DNA from: Paragordius varius
Lineage: Eukaryota > Nematomorpha
Assembly (NCBI GenBank): GCA_964247055.1
Contig: OZ176053.1
Coordinates: 5,394,001-5,458,000 of the forward strand
Reading direction: 5' to 3'
DNA length: 64,000 bases
Shown: positions 62,101 to 64,000 of the stretch, one piece after another
How the letters are laid out: every line of letters starts with the position of its first letter
Numbering within the stretch: position 1 is the stretch's first letter
Program-made: the position numbers and the translations under genes
The notes under the pieces: model-generated
The model's input: only the letters and a program-made list of their open reading frames with translations
The model's database searches: none
Told to the model about the DNA's origin: nothing

Positions 62101-63805
62101 TCTGCGAATTCCAACACTGCGTTAAAGTTTTATAAAATGTTATAAAGCCAAGAGATGCACACAAAAAAGCGAAAAAAGTATGATGTGGTTAGTGAAAATT
62201 TTATTATTCTTCTTTTATATCAAGATTATAAAGAAGCATATGAGCCTGCCGATCTAAAGTTAAATTTATAATCATATTTTATCATGGTATAGAGTTCAGA
62301 TTGCAATTTTTAAGATCTATATAATAAAAATAACTATATGAAAATTATATAAAGTGTGCTATATTCTCTAAGAATTTACAATAACATTGAAATTTTTTAT
62401 GATTATAGTATGAATTTATTCCCCACTGAAACTACTAAAATTATATCTTTTGTTCAGCAAAATAGTAATTAATAACTAAATATAACGGTTAAATTGCGCA
62501 GACAAAATTAAATTTCCTATAACTTAATTTATACTTATTTTAATATATAAATTATTAATATTTTTTATTCAATAGCATAATATTTAAACATTTGACTGTA
62601 TAACTGGGAAAAACCGTTCATGAAACCATAAATATTTAAGACTCCCTAATTTCTACAGCTAAATCATGCATTTCAAAATTCGTCTTATTACCGAGGTGAA
62701 AAAGCGTAGATAGATGTTTAATTTAGGCATTAAAATTTTATATTATAGACATGCAAAAATTAGGTAAAGAAGTTAAATAAAAAACTTAAGGGTGCTTGCT
62801 ATATTAATTCATTTAAGCGCCAAAGGAAAAAAATTAAAAACATTATTTTTTTACTTTTCATATTGCGCCCACCCCAACCACGCACTATCAATATATATCA
62901 CATAAAGATAATTATATTACAAAAGTCATTTTGAATTTATCCAGTTATATTTATAAAATGCAACATTTCAAAATCTATATTACCTGGATAAATGTTATCT
63001 TCAATGGGTGAATAGATATTTGCATCAGTCAATACAAATAAGTTTGATTTCTATGCCGAAATATTGATTATTGAATTAATTAGAATCAAAGTGAAATATA
63101 CAACATGTTTAATAAAAAAATCAATTTTATGTCCTAAATAATATCCATTTAATATAGGTTTATATTATTTATATTTAAATTAAATGCTAGAAATATATTT
63201 TAACCTTTCATAATGAATTTCTTAATAAGTCAACCATTCCGCATCATACTGTTTTACATTTTATTTTACACCAAAAAAATTTTGATTAAAAAGTTATCAA
63301 TGTTAGCGTTTATTTCAAAGACTACTATGATATGTAATGGAAACGTTTGGTTTAATATTAATTAATACAACAAGAATATATCTGTTATGGTAATAGAAAA
63401 ATTTGTTTTTAACATTAACATCACCATAAAAAAATATAAATTTTACATTAATATCGCTTTAAAAAAAACATATCATACGTGCCTACAGTATTTGCAGTGT
63501 ATTTAAAATAGTATTTACCACAACCAAACGCAAATTCCATTTTAGATTCTATAAATCCAAAAAAAGTCAATCAAAAAAAGGTTAATCAAAAAAATCACAT
63601 CAAATATTTCAGCTGTATTGGCATAGTTTCGGTAATCACGTCGACCATAAAATACATTATCATTGGAAGAGCCAGAAAAAGATTCTAATTCACTTTCTAT
63701 AACAGAACGTGAGATATCATTATCAGCGCCGTTTGAAGTGCCGAGTAATTGCACACTCTTATCCACGGCTACGATACCTAACCTTGCTTGAGGTGATGTT
63801 TTAAG
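49692..63805 (-). CDS. tep: Thioester-containing protein (alpha-2-macroglobulin/TEP family), C-terminal part
   Basis: Secreted protein that traps proteases or tags surfaces through an internal thioester. Minus-strand exons: 63805-63599, 63050-62984, 62116-61900, 61422-61305, 61055-60942, 60628-60350, 59796-59637, 58872-58696, 57859-57688, 57362-57257, 57044-56830, 56091-55936, 55603-55548, 55365-55252, 54984-54871, 54123-53879, 53160-53073, 52868-52738, 50645-50533, 50040-49692. All 19 junction phases agree (3,198 nt, 1,065 residues). The gene enters at about MG6; MG1-MG5 and the signal peptide lie past the right edge. Order seen: AVDKSV block, bait region, ETWIWD, MG7, CUB, thioester domain, receptor-binding MG8. 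The protein ends GFIEIPRV, without a C345C domain or a hydrophobic GPI signal, so a soluble TEP/A2M is likelier than CD109. Confidence 0.96.
50801..52280. repeat. Three tandem copies of a ~500-570 bp repeat
   Basis: Copies start near 50801, 51370 and 51890. Shared blocks are AAATGCTGGCTTTGTGAT (copies 1 and 2), CGACAATAGCTTCGCC, AGTTCGGGCCCACCCCGT, GAACATAGTCG and AAGTCCACAAAAAT. The last block occurs twice per unit, so each unit looks like a diverged dimer. The spacing is about 571 bp between copies 1 and 2 and about 498 bp between 2 and 3. Copies are >90% alike by eye and richer in G+C than the host intron. The unit is not recognised; it could be a satellite-like array or a tandemly duplicated non-autonomous transposon. 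Confidence 0.85.
52357..52452. other. Three successive hairpins in a GC-rich island
   Basis: ATCCAC-ATAA-GTGGAT (52357-52372). GAAGTCC-GAA-GGACTTC (52413-52429). CTCGGGCTGC-GTA-GCAGCACGAG (52430-52452), whose stem has a single G/A mismatch. A run of seven C precedes the second. They follow directly after the tandem repeats in a TEP intron. Confidence 0.8.
53320..53460. repeat. (CA)n and (AT)n microsatellites
   Basis: A CA run near 53321-53338 and a TA run near 53427-53450, both in a TEP intron. Confidence 0.85.
53879..58872 (-). CDS. tep: TEP thioester domain exons, with a large insertion
   Basis: 58872-58696 holds GDIMGPSL and [15 protein letters not shown] is at 58802-58816. 57859-57688 reads [16 protein letters not shown] and [12 protein letters not shown]. 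57362-57257 ends [11 protein letters not shown] across the junction; the His (57272-57274) corresponds to the catalytic His1126 of C3, so a fast-reacting thioester is possible. 57044-56830 gives [10 protein letters not shown]. 56091-55936 gives [14 protein letters not shown]. Between this helix and [10 protein letters not shown] (exon 54123-53879) lie about 180 residues, where human A2M has about 40. The excess is spread over four exons and is rich in Pro, Asn and Gln. Confidence 0.94.
58873..59636 (-). other. TEP intron, no other feature
   Basis: AT-rich, with flanking splice sites GTAAATG (59636) and AATAAAG (58873-58878). Nothing else is recognised. The other TEP introns over 300 nt (53161-53878, 54124-54870, 56092-56829, 57860-58695, 62117-62983, 63051-63598) are likewise plain apart from items listed. 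Confidence 0.6.
59637..61422 (-). CDS. tep: TEP MG7-CUB exons
   Basis: 61422-61305 reads [17 protein letters not shown] and GLGISSIP. 61055-60942 reads [20 protein letters not shown] and FNYLGRDVK, matching A2M [21 protein letters not shown] and LNYLPKCIR almost position by position. 60628-60350 carries an Asn-rich loop, then [19 protein letters not shown] and [10 protein letters not shown]. 59796-59637 starts [12 protein letters not shown], equivalent to VEPEG, and leads to [13 protein letters not shown] before the thioester domain. Confidence 0.95.
59900..60180. mobile_element. hAT-type MITE, left end eroded
   Basis: The right end CATTAGTGTTGGACATCCCTG, with TGCGGCCCGCAAAG inside it, matches the two other hAT MITEs. 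TGTGTTTGCATTTTGCAG is shared with 40326-40590. The left terminus is not clear, so the start is approximate. It lies in the TEP intron before the GDIMGP exon's upstream neighbour. Confidence 0.6.
61900..63805 (-). CDS. tep: TEP MG6 and bait-region exons
   Basis: 63805-63599 encodes [14 protein letters not shown] and an acidic loop. 63050-62984 encodes [13 protein letters not shown], the usual VLTDA strand. 62116-61900 encodes the variable bait region and then ETWIWDD. The bait exon is Ala/Pro/Arg-rich ([40 protein letters not shown]) and offers several basic residues as protease sites. It is clearly G+C-rich, unlike every neighbouring exon. Its acceptor is either 62117-62118 or the CGCAG a few codons later; both keep phase 1. 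Confidence 0.93.
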
Positions 63806-63850
63806 CTAAATGATATAAAAAATGATGTTAAATTTTATAAAAAAAGGGTG

Positions 63851-63878
63851 AATATATATATATATATATATATATATG
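63851..63878. repeat. (TA)n microsatellite
   Basis: A simple TA run in the TEP intron at the right edge. Confidence 0.9.
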
Positions 63879-64000
63879 GATTTTAAAATATCGAAAACTT
63901 TAATAATCTTTGTAAAAAAGTAAAAATTTTCTGAAATATAATAATAAATATCTAATAAAAAATTTTAATAGCATATTTCATTTTTATAATATAATTAGCA

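Overview
This window looks like nuclear DNA of an animal, most likely an invertebrate. It is strongly AT-rich and has long spliced genes with GT-AG introns, many short inverted-repeat transposons (MITEs) and animal-specific gene families. No bacterial or organellar features were seen. The phylum cannot be fixed by eye. The AT-richness, Asn-rich protein insertions and one 24-nt intron would fit several invertebrate lineages.

Layout. (1) 1-4.9 kb, minus strand: a DBHS-family RNA-binding protein (NONO/SFPQ/NonA type) with a conserved core of four coding exons, plus an unassigned coding-looking piece at the left edge. (2) 5-15.7 kb: gene-poor DNA with MITEs, an hAT MITE with target duplications, a ~1.7 kb imperfect palindrome, and a decayed LINE interrupted by a small LTR-retroelement fossil. 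(3) 15.8-37.4 kb, plus strand: an almost complete potassium-chloride cotransporter gene (SLC12A4-7 type), about 30 coding exons and ~1,635 codons. It is unusually long because of low-complexity insertions, and its introns hold many MITEs and a PIF/Harbinger relic. (4) 37.4-43.9 kb: no gene recognised, one hAT MITE. (5) 43.9-45.3 kb, plus strand: one open exon with two C2H2 zinc fingers of the PRDM13 type. (6) 45.3-49.7 kb: gene-poor, with nested MITEs. (7) 49.7-63.8 kb, minus strand: the C-terminal ~1,065 codons of a thioester protein (alpha-2-macroglobulin/TEP family) in 20 exons. It has the GCGEQ thioester and the catalytic-type His; its 5' half lies beyond the right edge.

The genes have unrelated jobs (nuclear RNA binding, ion transport, transcription, extracellular protease trapping or opsonisation) and no operon-like arrangement is seen. 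Exon coordinates come from reading splice sites and checking phase across every junction. All junctions agree except one in the cotransporter (31,684-31,755).
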